From Microbacterium sp. SCN 70-27 (GTDB lineage: Bacteria; Actinomycetota; Actinomycetes; Actinomycetales; Microbacteriaceae), in assembly GCA_001724425.1 (NCBI GenBank), contig MEEK01000034.1:1-43013 (forward strand): DNA of 43,013 bases. The letters run 5' to 3'. The notes below the pieces were generated by a model that searched no databases, was not told the origin of the DNA, and saw only the letters and a program-made list of their open reading frames with translations. Both the position numbers and the translations under genes were made by a program. Shown one piece after another: positions 9,147-17,386 of this stretch (its first letter is position 1; each line of letters opens with the position of its first letter).

Positions 9147-10583
9147 GTGCCTTCGCGTCGCGCCCGTCTCGCTCCGATGGATGTCCACGGCGAGCTCGCC
9201 GCATCGCTCGCCCGCCTCCGGCGCGACCTGGGCCTGCCCGACTCCTACCCGCCGGACGCCGTGGCCGAAGCGGAGCGCGCCGCCCGCGAGGTCTCGGCGG
9301 ACCCCGGCCGAGCGGGTCTCGCCGACCTCCGCGACATCGAGTTCCTGACGATCGACCCGGCCGGTTCGACGGACCTCGACCAGGCCCTGCACCTCGAGCG
9401 GACGCCGACAGGCGGGATCCTGCACTACGCGATCGCCGACCTGCCCGCGTACGTCGCGCCAGACGGCGTGCTGGATGCCGAGACGCGCCGCCGTGGGCAG
9501 ACGATGTACGCGCCTGACGGCCGCGTCCCGCTGCACCCGACAGTGCTGAGCGAGGATGCCGCGTCGCTCCTCCCGGGTCGTGACCGGCGCGCGTTCGTCT
9601 GGCGGTTCGTCCTCGACGAGGGTGCCCGCCCCGTGGAGGCGACCCTGACGCATGCCGTCGTCCGCTCGCGGGCCCAGTGGGCGTACCCCGAGGCACAGCG
9701 AGCGATCGACGCGGGCGAGGCTCCCCCGACGCTCGCCGCGATGCCGTGGTTCGGCGCCGCGCGGTCGGAGCGCGAGCGTGAGCGCGGCGGCGCGAGCCTC
9801 AACGTCCCCGAGGCGCGGATCATCGCGGACGGCGACGGCTACCGCATCGAGCGCAGCTACGGCGTTCCCCTCGAGGACTGGAACGCGCAGGTGTCGCTCC
9901 TCACCGGCATGGCCGCTGCGGAGATCATGCTGCGCGGCGGCATCGGGATCCTCCGCACGATGCCGCCCGCGGACCCCGCGGACATCGAGGAGTTCCGCGC
10001 GCAGACGGTCGCCCTCGGCCTCCCATGGGCCCCGGGTGTCCCGTACGGCGACTACCTGCGGGGCCTCGACCGCTCCCCCGCAGCTCGCGCGGTCAAGGAG
10101 TATGCCGGGGGCCTCTTCCGCGGTGCGGGGTACGTCGCGTTCGACGGCGCTCCACCCGCGAAGGCGACGCAGGCGGCGATCGGCGCGCCGTACGCGCATG
10201 CGACCGCCCCGCTGCGGCGGCTCGTCGACCGCTGGTCGCTCGTCGTGTGCGACGCGCTCGCGAACGGCCACGAGGTGCCGAGTTGGGCGAGAGGATCGCT
10301 GCCCGCGCTGCCCGCACTCATGGCGCGCACCTCGCAGAAGGCCGCACAACTGGATGCCGGTGCGCTCGACCGCGTCGAGGCGGCGCTGCTCGCCGGTCAC
10401 GAGGGCGACGTGTTCGAGGGGGTCGCGCTGACCCTCCGCGGCGACGGGGTGCGCGTGCAGCTCACGACCCCGCCCGTCGAAGCGAAGGTCAAGGGACTGG
10501 ATGCCACGCCGGGCTCCACCGTGCGTCTGCGACTCGTCTCGGCATCCATCGATGACGGCACGCTCGTTTTCGCACAGGCCTAG
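9147..10583 (+). CDS. Stand-alone RNB-domain ribonuclease
   Basis: This 478-residue protein carries the RNase II/RNase R catalytic domain. The metal-binding acidic cluster is in [19 protein letters not shown] (about residues 68-86), followed by [11 protein letters not shown] and the conserved [26 protein letters not shown]. The central RLVDRW and [15 protein letters not shown] segments near the C-terminus also match RNB. It lacks obvious cold-shock and S1 domains, so it is shorter than RNase R (about 700-800 residues) and resembles the short RNB proteins of actinobacteria. It is likely a processive 3'-5' exoribonuclease, but substrate delivery without S1 domains is unclear. The GTG start follows TAGGCT by six bases. 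Confidence 0.9.
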   Translation: MPSRRARLAPMDVHGELAASLARLRRDLGLPDSYPPDAVAEAERAAREVSADPGRAGLADLRDIEFLTIDPAGSTDLDQALHLERTPTGGILHYAIADLPAYVAPDGVLDAETRRRGQTMYAPDGRVPLHPTVLSEDAASLLPGRDRRAFVWRFVLDEGARPVEATLTHAVVRSRAQWAYPEAQRAIDAGEAPPTLAAMPWFGAARSERERERGGASLNVPEARIIADGDGYRIERSYGVPLEDWNAQVSLLTGMAAAEIMLRGGIGILRTMPPADPADIEEFRAQTVALGLPWAPGVPYGDYLRGLDRSPAARAVKEYAGGLFRGAGYVAFDGAPPAKATQAAIGAPYAHATAPLRRLVDRWSLVVCDALANGHEVPSWARGSLPALPALMARTSQKAAQLDAGALDRVEAALLAGHEGDVFEGVALTLRGDGVRVQLTTPPVEAKVKGLDATPGSTVRLRLVSASIDDGTLVFAQA

Positions 10584-10631
10584 CTCGACATCGAGCACCG
10601 TCGATTCCTGACCAACGCCGACGATCATGTG

Positions 10632-10648
10632 CGATATATTGCATATCG
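10632..10648. promoter_or_regulatory. Inverted-repeat operator overlapping the gntR promoter
   Basis: CGATAT-N5-ATATCG is a perfect palindrome centred at 10640. It contains the candidate -10 TATATT (10635-10640) and ends on the first base of the GTG start codon at 10648. A GntR protein bound here would block its own leaderless promoter and the coupled acdS. It stands out as an AT-rich island in GC-rich surroundings. Confidence 0.65.
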
Positions 10649-11340
10649 TGCCGATCCCGACTCAGAGCCTCCCGCCTCGTGCGCTGCTGCGCGATGAGGT
10701 CTTCACGCGGCTGCGCGACGCGATCGTCGACGGCACGCTCGCCCCCGACGAGCAGTTGCGCGACGGCGAGCTCGCCGCCTGGCTCGGGGTGAGCCGCACC
10801 CCGGTGCGCGAAGCGCTGTTGGAGCTCTCGCGGGCCGGGCTCGTGCGCGCGACGCCGGGGCGATCGACCGTCGTGACGCCCGTCGATCCCGCCGCGGTGC
10901 GGGATGCCCGGGCCGTCGTCGCGGCCCTCCACGCCCTCGCCGTCCGGGAGGCGGCAGCGCGGCTCACCGCGGAGGATCTCACCGAGATGCGCGCCGCGAA
11001 CGACGACTTCGCTGCGGCGCAGCGACGCGGCGACCTCGAGGCGGCGCTCGCAGCCGACGAGCGGTTCCACGCGATCCCGCTGCGGGTGAGCGGCAACGCC
11101 GCCGTCGCGCAGGTCATCGCGCAGTACGAGCCCGTACTCCGCCGCGCCGAGCGGCTGCGGTTCGCGTCGCACGAGGGCGAGGCATCCGTCATCCGCCACG
11201 ACCTCCTCATCGAGCGGTGCGCCGCCCACGACGTCGACGGCGCCGCCCGCATCTCCGAGCAGATCTGGCAGACCCTCGTCACCGATCCGACCACCGCACC
11301 CCCGATCCCCCGCCCCGACACCGAAGGACCGACGCCATGA
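10648..11340 (+). CDS. GntR family transcriptional regulator, FCD (FadR/VanR) subfamily
   Basis: This 230-residue regulator has an N-terminal winged helix (about 10-75: [40 protein letters not shown]). A helical FCD effector domain follows, with the metal-site pattern DERFHAIPL near residue 140. FCD domains usually bind small carboxylates or amino acids. The GTG at 10648 fits a leaderless start seven bases after TATATT. An ATG at 10627 lies upstream of that -10 and would require a different promoter. Its stop overlaps the acdS start as ATGA, so it is translationally coupled to acdS and probably controls it; the effector may be ACC or a related amino acid (inference). Confidence 0.9.
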   Translation: MPIPTQSLPPRALLRDEVFTRLRDAIVDGTLAPDEQLRDGELAAWLGVSRTPVREALLELSRAGLVRATPGRSTVVTPVDPAAVRDARAVVAALHALAVREAAARLTAEDLTEMRAANDDFAAAQRRGDLEAALAADERFHAIPLRVSGNAAVAQVIAQYEPVLRRAERLRFASHEGEASVIRHDLLIERCAAHDVDGAARISEQIWQTLVTDPTTAPPIPRPDTEGPTP

Positions 11341-12367
11341 AGCTCCACGAGTTCCCCCGCTACCCCCTCACTTTCGGGCCGAGCCCGCTGCAGCACCTGA
11401 AGCGCCTCACGCAGCACCTCGGCGGAGCCCAGGTCTGGGCCAAGCGCGAAGACGTCTCGAGCGGTCTCGCCTTCGGCGGCAACAAGACGCGCAAGCTCGA
11501 GTACATCGTCCCCGACGTCCTCGCCTCGGGCGCCGACACGCTCGTGTCGATCGGCGGCTACCAGTCCAACCACACCCGTCAGGTCGCCGCCGTCGCGGCG
11601 CACCTCGGCCTCAAGGCGCGCCTCGTGCAGGAGAAGTGGGTGCCGTGGGAAGACCCGGTGAACGACAAGGTCGGCAACATCATGCTCTCGCGCATGATGG
11701 GCGCCGACTCGCGGCTGGATGCCGCGGGCTTCGACATCGGCATCCGCGACTCGTGGAAGAACACGCGCTCGCCGAGGTCGAAGCCGCAGGCGGCACGCCG
11801 TACCCGATCCCCGCGGGGGCCAGCGAACACCCGCTCGGTGGGCTCGGGTTCGCGAACTGGGCGTTCGAGGTGGCCGAGCAGGAGAAGCAGTTCGGTGTCT
11901 TCTTCGACACGGTCGTCGTGTGCACCGTCACCGGTTCGACGCACGCCGGCATGATCGCGGGCTTCGCCGCACTCGAGGATCTCACCGGTGTCAAGCGGCG
12001 CATCATCGGCATCGACGCGTCGGCGACGCTCGAGAAGACGCGCGACCAGGTGGCGCGCATCGCCCGCAACACCGCCGCGCTCATCGAGCTCGGCCGAGAC
12101 CTCCGCGACGACGAGATCCAGGTGCTCAAGGGCTGGGCGGGAGAGTTGTACGGCATCCCGGTGGATTCGACGATGGATGCCATGGCGCTCGGCGCGCAGT
12201 TGGAGGCCATGATCACCGACCCCGTCTACGAGGGGAAGTCTCTCGCGGGGCTCATCGACCTCGTGTCCTCCGGGGACATCCCCCGGGGTTCGACCGTGCT
12301 GTACGCACACCTCGGCGGGCAGCCTGCGGCGAATGCCTACCACCGGCTCTGGGATCCGACCGCCTGA
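11337..12367 (+). pseudogene. acdS: 1-aminocyclopropane-1-carboxylate deaminase, frameshifted
   Basis: ACC deaminase is a PLP enzyme that splits the ethylene precursor ACC into 2-oxobutyrate and ammonia. Frame 1 (from 11337) encodes [20 protein letters not shown], the PLP-lysine segment [11 protein letters not shown] and [10 protein letters not shown], up to [12 protein letters not shown]. The reading then continues in another frame as [20 protein letters not shown] to LYAHLGGQPAANAYHRLWDP. The break is at 11761-11764, where AC occurs twice; removing one AC restores SWKNALAEV and a normal 342-residue protein. As read, translation gives a 205-residue product with a wrong C-terminus. The Glu (DPVYEGK) and Leu (HLGG) residues that separate true ACC deaminase from D-cysteine desulfhydrase are retained. 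The cause is either a real mutation or a sequencing error. Confidence 0.9.
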
Positions 12368-12376
12368 GCGAAAAGG

Positions 12377-12868
12377 TCACCCGACGACGCGCGCGAGGGG
12401 CCCGATCCCCTCGCGCCGCTCGAACACGAGGTGCGTCGCGGTCGTGCGCACCGCGTCGTGCACCGTGATGTGCTGGAGCACGAGGTCGCGCAGCGCGACG
12501 GCATCCTCGACCGCCACGTGCACGAGGAAGTCGTCGTCGCCCGCGACGTGGAACGCCTCGATGACGCCGGGGGTCCCCACGATCGCGTCGAAAAGGCGCT
12601 CCACGCCCTCGCGCGTGTGGCGCCCGAGGCGCACCCGGATCACCGCCTGCAGCGGAAGTCCGAGTGGCGCGGGGTCGATCACCATGCGGATGCCGGAGAT
12701 CACCCCCCGCGCTCGCAGTGAGCGGAGACGATAGGCGCACGTCGATTCCGCGATGCCGACGGTGTCGGCGACCTGGCGGTTCGAGCGCCCAGGTTCGCGC
12801 ACGACCTCGGCGAGGAGCCGCAGATCGAGGTCGTCGAGGGCGGCACCGGACGGTTGGCGATCCGACAA
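12377..12868 (-). CDS. Lrp/AsnC family transcriptional regulator
   Basis: This 163-residue protein has an N-terminal helix-turn-helix (LDDLDLRLLAEVVREPGRSNRQVADTVGIAESTCAYRLRSLRARGVI) and a C-terminal RAM effector domain (ALGLP-type strand, then FHVAGDDDFLVHVAVEDAVALRDLVLQHI). Lrp/AsnC proteins sense amino acids and form octamers on DNA. The start appears to be TTG at 12868, preceded by AAAGGGG at five bases. It is divergently arranged with the Cys/Met PLP lyase, and an inverted repeat lies between them. This resembles mdeR-mdeA of Pseudomonas, where the Lrp-type MdeR activates methionine gamma-lyase. Its stop is nine bases from the convergent acdS stop. Confidence 0.92.
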   Translation of the reverse strand: MSDRQPSGAALDDLDLRLLAEVVREPGRSNRQVADTVGIAESTCAYRLRSLRARGVISGIRMVIDPAPLGLPLQAVIRVRLGRHTREGVERLFDAIVGTPGVIEAFHVAGDDDFLVHVAVEDAVALRDLVLQHITVHDAVRTTATHLVFERREGIGPLARVVG

Positions 12869-12884
12869 GAGAACCCCTTTCTGG

Positions 12885-12929
12885 GCAAACCATATTGCGG
12901 AGCGGTCAAGATCAGACGTACTGGTTTGC
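12885..12929. promoter_or_regulatory. Inverted repeat GCAAACCA ... TGGTTTGC between lrp and PLP-lyase genes
   Basis: Eight-base arms at 12885-12892 and 12922-12929 are perfectly complementary, with 29 bases between them. Flanking TA matches extend the similarity. The site lies in the divergent intergenic region and is a candidate binding site for the adjacent Lrp regulator. That role is inferred from position and symmetry. Confidence 0.55.
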
Positions 12930-12969
12930 TGGAATCACAGCCTAAGCCACGCAATCCTGCGTGATGGCG

Positions 12970-12975
12970 CACAAT
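12970..12975 (+). promoter_or_regulatory. -10 hexamer CACAAT of a possible leaderless promoter
   Basis: CACAAT lies six bases before the ATG at 12982 and favours that start over the GTG/ATG at 12961/12964, which lie upstream of it. Confidence 0.4.
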
Positions 12976-12981
12976 CTCAAT

Positions 12982-14202
12982 ATGGACCACCTCGATACGA
13001 TCGCCGTCCATGCCGGACGCGACGACTTCTCCGCCCTCGGCGTGCACACTCCGCCGCTCGACCTGTCGTCGACATACCCGCTGCCGGATGTCGAGCGGGG
13101 CGGCGACTCCTACGAGGTGCTCGCCGGCGGCGGTACCCCACCCGCCGAGGGCAGCTTCGTCTACGCCCGGCTGTGGAATCCGACCGTCGCACGGTTCGAG
13201 CAGGCGCTCGCGCAGCTGGAGCGAGCGGAGGCATCCGTCGCATTCGCCTCGGGCATGGCGGCGCTCACCGCCGCCGTGCTCTCGCACACGACCGCGGTCG
13301 GCAGGCCGCACGTGATCGCCGTCCGCCCGCTGTACGGCGGTAGCGACCATCTGCTGCAGACCGGCCTCCTCGGCACCGAGGTGACGTTCTGCGCCGCCGA
13401 CGAGGTCGCCGCGGCCGTGCGGGCGGACACGGGGCTCGTCGTGGTGGAGAGCCCCGCCAACCCCACTCTCGAACTGGTGGACATCGCCGCCGTGGTCGCG
13501 CAGGCTCGCGGCATCCCCGTGCTCGTCGACAACACCTTCGCGACGCCCGTGCTCCAGCAGCCGCTCGCCCACGGGGCGGCGATGTCCCTCCACAGCGCGA
13601 CGAAGTACCTCGGCGGGCACGGCGACGTCGTGGGCGGCGTCATCGCCTGCACGGAGGAGACCGCGGCCGCGCTGCGCCGCGTCCGCGCGATCACGGGCGG
13701 CATCCTGCACCCCCTCGGCGCGTATCTGCTGCACCGCGGACTGCCCACCCTCCCCCTCCGGATGCGCGCGCAACAGGAATCGGCAGGGCTGATCGCGCGC
13801 CGCCTCCTCACCCACGAAGCCGTCGCGGAGGTGTTCTACCCCGGCCTGGACGGCGACCCGCGGGGTCTCCTCGCCGGGCAGCAGCACGGAGCCGGTGCGA
13901 TGGTCTCGGTCCGCGTGCGCGGCGGGTACGCGGCCGCAGCGCGCGTCGCGGAGGAGACCCGGCTGTTCACCCACGCCGTGTCGCTCGGCGGGGTGGATTC
14001 CCTCATCCAGCACCCCGCCGCGCTGACGCACCGACCCGTCGCCGCCGACGCGCGCCCGGATGCCGACATCCTGCGCCTCTCGATCGGGCTCGAACACGTC
14101 GACGATCTCATCGCCGACCTCGTGCAGGCCCTCGACCGGGCATCGTCGGCGTCGGAAGCCGCCGCGGCTCCAGGCGAGGAGCGCACCGCGGCCGCGAGAT
14201 AG
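12982..14202 (+). CDS. Cys/Met metabolism PLP-dependent enzyme, likely methionine gamma-lyase type
   Basis: This 406-residue fold-type I PLP enzyme has the N-terminal MDHLDTIAVHAGRDD, the YARLWNPTVARFEQALAQLE tract, ASGMAALTAAVLSH and the PLP-lysine motif SLHSATKYLGGHGDVVGG (about residues 203-220). The C-terminal block SLGGVDSLIQHPAALTHRPV and LRLSIGLEHVDDLIADL is typical of cystathionine gamma-synthase/lyase and methionine gamma-lyase. The divergent Lrp regulator favours a degradative methionine/cysteine lyase role (inference). Transsulfuration activity remains possible. Alternative starts GTG 12961 or ATG 12964 would add seven or six residues. The downstream pcp gene begins nine bases after its stop. 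Confidence 0.88.
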   Translation: MDHLDTIAVHAGRDDFSALGVHTPPLDLSSTYPLPDVERGGDSYEVLAGGGTPPAEGSFVYARLWNPTVARFEQALAQLERAEASVAFASGMAALTAAVLSHTTAVGRPHVIAVRPLYGGSDHLLQTGLLGTEVTFCAADEVAAAVRADTGLVVVESPANPTLELVDIAAVVAQARGIPVLVDNTFATPVLQQPLAHGAAMSLHSATKYLGGHGDVVGGVIACTEETAAALRRVRAITGGILHPLGAYLLHRGLPTLPLRMRAQQESAGLIARRLLTHEAVAEVFYPGLDGDPRGLLAGQQHGAGAMVSVRVRGGYAAAARVAEETRLFTHAVSLGGVDSLIQHPAALTHRPVAADARPDADILRLSIGLEHVDDLIADLVQALDRASSASEAAAAPGEERTAAAR

Positions 14203-14205
14203 CGT
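14200..14205 (+). promoter_or_regulatory. -10 hexamer TAGCGT of a leaderless promoter
   Basis: TAGCGT overlaps the stop codon of the preceding gene and lies six bases before the ATG of pcp at 14212. Confidence 0.55.
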
Positions 14206-14211
14206 GACGGG

Positions 14212-14844
14212 ATGAGCACCGTCCTCCTGACCGGATTCGAGCCCTTCGGCGGCGATGCCGTCAATCCGTCGGGCGATGCCGTTCGCCGAGTCGGCGCCTC
14301 GTGGCACGGCCCGGCCGAGCTCGTGGTCGAGGTCTTGCCGGTGACCTTCGCGGGCGCCTCAGCGCGCCTGCGCGAACTGATCGCGGCGCACCGCCCCGAC
14401 GTCGTGATCGCCGTCGGGCTCGCGGGCGGCTCCGACCGCATCCGCGTCGAGCGGATCGCCGTGAACCTCGCCGATGCGCGGATCCCCGACAACGCCGGCG
14501 CGCAGCCGATCGACGAGGAGAGCGTCCCCGGCGCACCACTCGCTCGGGAGGCCACTCTCCCGGTGAAGACGATCGCCGCGGCGATCCGCGCAGTCGGCAT
14601 CCCGGCAGAGGTGTCGCACTCCGCCGGCACGTTCGTCTGCAACCACGTGTTCTTCACCGCGCTCGACGCTGTTCCCGCGGGCGTCGCCGCGGGGTTCGTG
14701 CACGTCCCCTGGGCCGACGGTCAAGACCCGGAAGATTCATCCGGCCTGCCGCTCGACGACATCGTCCGCGCCCTCGAGATCGCGATCGACACCGCGCTCA
14801 CCACGGAGACCAATACGCCACTCGTCGGCGGCGCGCTGGACTGA
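14212..14844 (+). CDS. pcp: Pyrrolidone-carboxylate (pyroglutamyl) peptidase
   Basis: This is a 210-residue cytoplasmic C15 cysteine peptidase that removes N-terminal pyroglutamate from peptides. The family start MSTVLLTGFEPFGG is clear. The catalytic triad is visible as Glu80 (RIRVERIAVN), Cys143 (SAGTFVCNHVFF) and His164 (GFVHVPW), close to the usual E81/C144/H168 spacing. The length matches the family. The start fits the leaderless arrangement with TAGCGT at -10. It is only nine bases from the PLP-lyase gene and may also be co-transcribed with it. It converges on ispG with a four-base gap between stops. Confidence 0.95.
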   Translation: MSTVLLTGFEPFGGDAVNPSGDAVRRVGASWHGPAELVVEVLPVTFAGASARLRELIAAHRPDVVIAVGLAGGSDRIRVERIAVNLADARIPDNAGAQPIDEESVPGAPLAREATLPVKTIAAAIRAVGIPAEVSHSAGTFVCNHVFFTALDAVPAGVAAGFVHVPWADGQDPEDSSGLPLDDIVRALEIAIDTALTTETNTPLVGGALD

Positions 14845-14848
14845 CCGA

Positions 14849-16000
14849 TCAGGCGGTGACGACCTGCGCCGTGCCGAGGGGTGCGTCCGGACCCATCTCG
14901 TCGGCGAGGCGGTTCGCCTCTTCGATGAGGGTCGCGACGATCTCGGACTCGGGCACCGTCTTGATGACCTCGCCCTTGACGAAGATCTGCCCCTTGCCGT
15001 TGCCGGATGCCACGCCGAGGTCGGCGTCGCGCGCTTCGCCGGGACCGTTGACGACGCAGCCCATGACGGCGACGCGCAGGGGCACGGTCATGTCCTTGAG
15101 CCCCTCGGTGACGTTGTCGGCGAGGGTGTAGACGTCGACCTGCGCGCGCCCGCACGACGGGCACGAGACGATCTCGAGCTTCCGTTCGCGGAGGTTCAGC
15201 GACTGCAGGATCTGGTGGCCGACTTTGACCTCTTCGGCGGGCGGCGCGGAGAGGGACACGCGGATCGTGTCGCCGATCCCCTCGGCGAGGAGGATCCCGA
15301 AGGCGGTCGCGCTCTTGATCGTGCCTTGGAAGGCGGGCCCGGCCTCGGTGACACCGAGGTGCAGCGGCCAGTCGCCCCGCTCGGCGAGCAGGCGATAGGC
15401 CTTCACCATGACGATGGGGTCGTTGTGCTTGACGGAGATCTTGAAGTCGTGGAAGTCGTGCTCTTCGAAGAGGGATGCCTCCCACACGGCCGACTCGGCG
15501 AGCGCCTCGGGCGTCGCCTTGCCGTACTTCTCCAGGAGGCGCCGGTCGAGCGAGCCCGCGTTCACGCCGATGCGGAGTGACACCCCGGCATCCTTCGCCG
15601 CCTTCGCGATGGCCCCGACCTGGTCGTCGAACTTCCGGATGTTGCCCGGGTTGACGCGGACGGCGGCGCAGCCCGCATCGATCGCCTGGAAGACGTACTT
15701 CGGCTGGAAGTGGATGTCGGCGATCACCGGGATCTGGCTCTTCTTGGCGATGATGTGGAGGACGTCCGCGTCGTCCTGCGACGGCACCGCCACCCGCACG
15801 ATCTCGCAGCCCGACGCCGTGAGCTCGGCGATCTGCTGCAGCGTCCCGTTGATGTTCGTGGTCGGCGTCGTGCACATCGACTGGACGCTGATGGGGGCGT
15901 CGCCTCCGACGAGCACCTTGCCGACCTTGATCTGGCGGCTCTTGCGACGCGGGGAGAGGACTTCCGGCACGCGGGGCATCCCGAGGTTCACTGCTGGCAC
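14849..16000 (-). CDS. ispG: 4-hydroxy-3-methylbut-2-enyl-diphosphate synthase (GcpE)
   Basis: IspG is the penultimate enzyme of the MEP isoprenoid pathway, converting MEcPP to HMBPP with a [4Fe-4S] cluster. The N-terminal TIM-barrel portion includes [22 protein letters not shown] and [28 protein letters not shown]. The cluster-binding cysteines are C280 and C283 (VSCPSCGR) and C315 ([11 protein letters not shown]). I chose the GTG at 16000 because TAGGCT (16008-16013) lies seven bases upstream. A GTG at 16006 would add two residues, and an ATG at about 15979 is internal. dxr, for the same pathway, is also in this window on the same strand, but is separated by about 11 kb. Confidence 0.97.
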   Translation of the reverse strand: MPAVNLGMPRVPEVLSPRRKSRQIKVGKVLVGGDAPISVQSMCTTPTTNINGTLQQIAELTASGCEIVRVAVPSQDDADVLHIIAKKSQIPVIADIHFQPKYVFQAIDAGCAAVRVNPGNIRKFDDQVGAIAKAAKDAGVSLRIGVNAGSLDRRLLEKYGKATPEALAESAVWEASLFEEHDFHDFKISVKHNDPIVMVKAYRLLAERGDWPLHLGVTEAGPAFQGTIKSATAFGILLAEGIGDTIRVSLSAPPAEEVKVGHQILQSLNLRERKLEIVSCPSCGRAQVDVYTLADNVTEGLKDMTVPLRVAVMGCVVNGPGEARDADLGVASGNGKGQIFVKGEVIKTVPESEIVATLIEEANRLADEMGPDAPLGTAQVVTA

Positions 16001-16007
16001 GCCCACC

Positions 16008-16013
16008 AGCCTA
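16008..16013 (-). promoter_or_regulatory. -10 hexamer TAGGCT of a leaderless promoter
   Basis: TAGGCT on the minus strand is followed by seven bases and then the GTG of ispG at 16000. No Shine-Dalgarno is present. Confidence 0.6.
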
Positions 16014-16081
16014 CGCCGCGGGCGCTGGGGCGGGGCTGTGCGCGCGAGGGACGCGGCGCCCGTATCCCGCCCGGAACGTGA

Positions 16082-16465
16082 TCAGTCGAACCGAGGACGC
16101 AGGGTCTCGTCGAGGGTGTCGAACGTCTTCGGCGTCAGCCGCCACCGGTTCGGGTCCTCGTCCTCGAACGTCACCTCGTAACGCCCGCTCGCGCGGTCGA
16201 ACTGGACGAGCAACTGCACCGGCAGCGCATCGCCCTCACCGAAGAAGCTGTCGAGGTAGGTCTTGACAGCGGGATCGACCTCCGACGGCGAGATCGCCGC
16301 GGGCACGCTCTCGCCGTCCGCGTCGTACGCGATCGCCAGCGCACCGCGCACACCCGACCGACTCACGTCCAGCACGACGGCCAGTGACGCCCAATCCTCC
16401 GGCGCCTTCCGCAGATGCTCCACCACCGACCGGATCAACCCGACCGTTACGTCTTCCGTCATCAT
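16082..16465 (-). CDS. Probable immunity protein for the adjacent nuclease toxin
   Basis: This 127-residue acidic protein has no signal or membrane segment. The pattern HLRKAPEDWASLAVVLDVS and the alternating strand/acidic composition recall YezG/DUF600-like immunity proteins, but I cannot assign a family with confidence. Its ATG overlaps the stop of the toxin gene as ATGA (16462-16465), so the two are translationally coupled, as toxin-immunity pairs commonly are. It presumably binds and neutralises the nuclease domain in the cytoplasm. It is assigned by context; another role is possible. Confidence 0.7.
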   Translation of the reverse strand: MMTEDVTVGLIRSVVEHLRKAPEDWASLAVVLDVSRSGVRGALAIAYDADGESVPAAISPSEVDPAVKTYLDSFFGEGDALPVQLLVQFDRASGRYEVTFEDEDPNRWRLTPKTFDTLDETLRPRFD

Positions 16466-17088
16466 TTCCCTTGCATGTCTTTCTTGTAGATTCGATCGAA
16501 CACTTGATCGGGTTCATTGTCGAACACAGGCGTAAACGTCATCTGTTTGCCCGTCGCGGGGTCAGTAACGGTGTACTCGACCTCGAATTTGTCGGGGCGA
16601 GTCGAGCCGGGCGGGTAGACCCGTATCTCATAGTCAACGTGACGGCCGGTAGCGACCCAGTCGGCCCACTCGTTCTCCATCTTCCTCCACGCGCCGCGGT
16701 TGAGGTTGGCGGCCTGCGGCGCGATGCCCTGATCTGGCGTATCGCCGAAGAAGCGATGCCCGCCCAGATGGCCACCATCGTCGCCGCTGCGACCCGTGCG
16801 CCCAATCTCCGTTGCGTTATCGCCACGATGGCTGCTGCCGAAATCCTCACGAATGTGGCCGCGTTCGGAGATTGGACGGTTCGTCTTCGGATCGAAGATC
16901 GTGGTTTTGATGTTGTCGCCGCGGACGGTGTGAACGCCGTCGAACTTGTCGACGTCGGCAATGCCGTCATTGTTTCGTCGCTGCTTCTGTGCGTGCTTGC
17001 GGAACATCTCCGCTAGTTGCCGGATGTGTACCGGCATATCGTCTAGCGCGTCCTTCAGCGGCCTGATGACGGACTTTCCAATGCTCAT
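16462..17088 (-). CDS. Orphan polymorphic-toxin nuclease domain (DNA/RNA non-specific endonuclease-like)
   Basis: This is a 208-residue protein. The C-terminal part (about 95-208) resembles Endonuclea_NS_2-type toxin domains: GGHLGGHRFFGDTPDQGIAPQ (about 104-124, catalytic His region), then NLNRGAWRKMENEWADWV (metal-binding Asn region) and the strand-rich RVYPPGSTRPDKFEVEYTV. The N-terminal 90 residues (MSIGKSVIRPLKDALDDMP, then a Lys/Arg/Asn-rich tract) show no signal peptide or WXG/LXG secretion domain. It therefore looks like a toxin cartridge without its delivery module. The likely immunity gene overlaps its end. GC is visibly lower than in its neighbours, suggesting acquisition. An in-frame 48-codon ORF precedes it, separated by one TGA. 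Confidence 0.8.
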   Translation of the reverse strand: MSIGKSVIRPLKDALDDMPVHIRQLAEMFRKHAQKQRRNNDGIADVDKFDGVHTVRGDNIKTTIFDPKTNRPISERGHIREDFGSSHRGDNATEIGRTGRSGDDGGHLGGHRFFGDTPDQGIAPQAANLNRGAWRKMENEWADWVATGRHVDYEIRVYPPGSTRPDKFEVEYTVTDPATGKQMTFTPVFDNEPDQVFDRIYKKDMQGK

Positions 17089-17094
17089 ATGTCT

Positions 17095-17241
17095 TCAGTC
17101 CCCCGCAGTGCCCGAATCCGAGTGCCCTCCGGCAGAGTCGACGCTGCCGACTTGCCCCGGCTGACAAAGGTTGTCACAGATCATCTGGGCCCGGCTACTC
17201 CCCGCCTCGCCCGACCTGATCACCTCTTTCCAGATGCTCAC
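17095..17241 (-). CDS. Small 48-residue ORF upstream of the toxin
   Basis: A GTG at 17241 follows GGAGG at six bases and opens a 48-codon frame beginning VSIWKEVIRSGEAGSS and ending SDSGTAGD. It resembles the toxin N-terminus MSIGKSVIRPLKDALD in its first nine residues. The ORF is in the same frame as the toxin; only TGA, AGA and CAT codons separate its last sense codon from the toxin ATG. It could be a decayed N-terminal exon-like piece of the toxin, a duplicated N-terminus, or a small coupled gene. I do not recognise a family. Confidence 0.35.
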   Translation of the reverse strand: MSIWKEVIRSGEAGSSRAQMICDNLCQPGQVGSVDSAGGHSDSGTAGD

Positions 17242-17310
17242 ACGTCGCCTCCGAGGTTCAGGCCACCAGATCCGCCATCAGCCGCACTCAAGTGACCTCT
17301 CGGCGTCTGA

Positions 17311-17316
17311 TATCGT
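17311..17316 (+). promoter_or_regulatory. -10 hexamer TATCGT driving the phzE-like leader
   Basis: TATCGT is followed by six bases and then the ATG of an 11-codon leader ORF at 17323. This is the same spacing as the other leaderless promoters in the window. Confidence 0.55.
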
Positions 17317-17322
17317 GACCGC

Positions 17323-17358
17323 ATGTTCGCGCTCGACTCCTGCTGGCACACCCGCTGA
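17323..17358 (+). CDS. Putative 11-residue leader peptide MFALDSCWHTR
   Basis: The ORF ATG-TTC-GCG-CTC-GAC-TCC-TGC-TGG-CAC-ACC-CGC-TGA encodes a Cys-Trp-His containing peptide. It lies 115 bases before the PhzE-like gene and directly upstream of a terminator-like hairpin. The promoter spacing puts the ATG at transcription start, so it would be translated as a leaderless message. Its Trp codon fits attenuation of a chorismate-using gene, although trp leaders usually have several Trp codons in a row. Confidence 0.5.
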   Translation: MFALDSCWHTR

Positions 17359-17386
17359 GGCGGCGTGCGCGCGAACGACGACACAC

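Noticed and set aside
8442..10628. Minus-strand open frame of 728 codons across proS and the RNB gene
   Set aside because: It is antisense to the RNB nuclease and out of frame with proS; absence of stops is explained by GC content.
17238..17290. Short minus-strand frame ending GGLNLGGDV-stop that overlaps the 48-codon ORF by GTGA
   Set aside because: It has no convincing start of its own and overlaps the phzE leader promoter; too short to support, though the GTGA overlap was noted.
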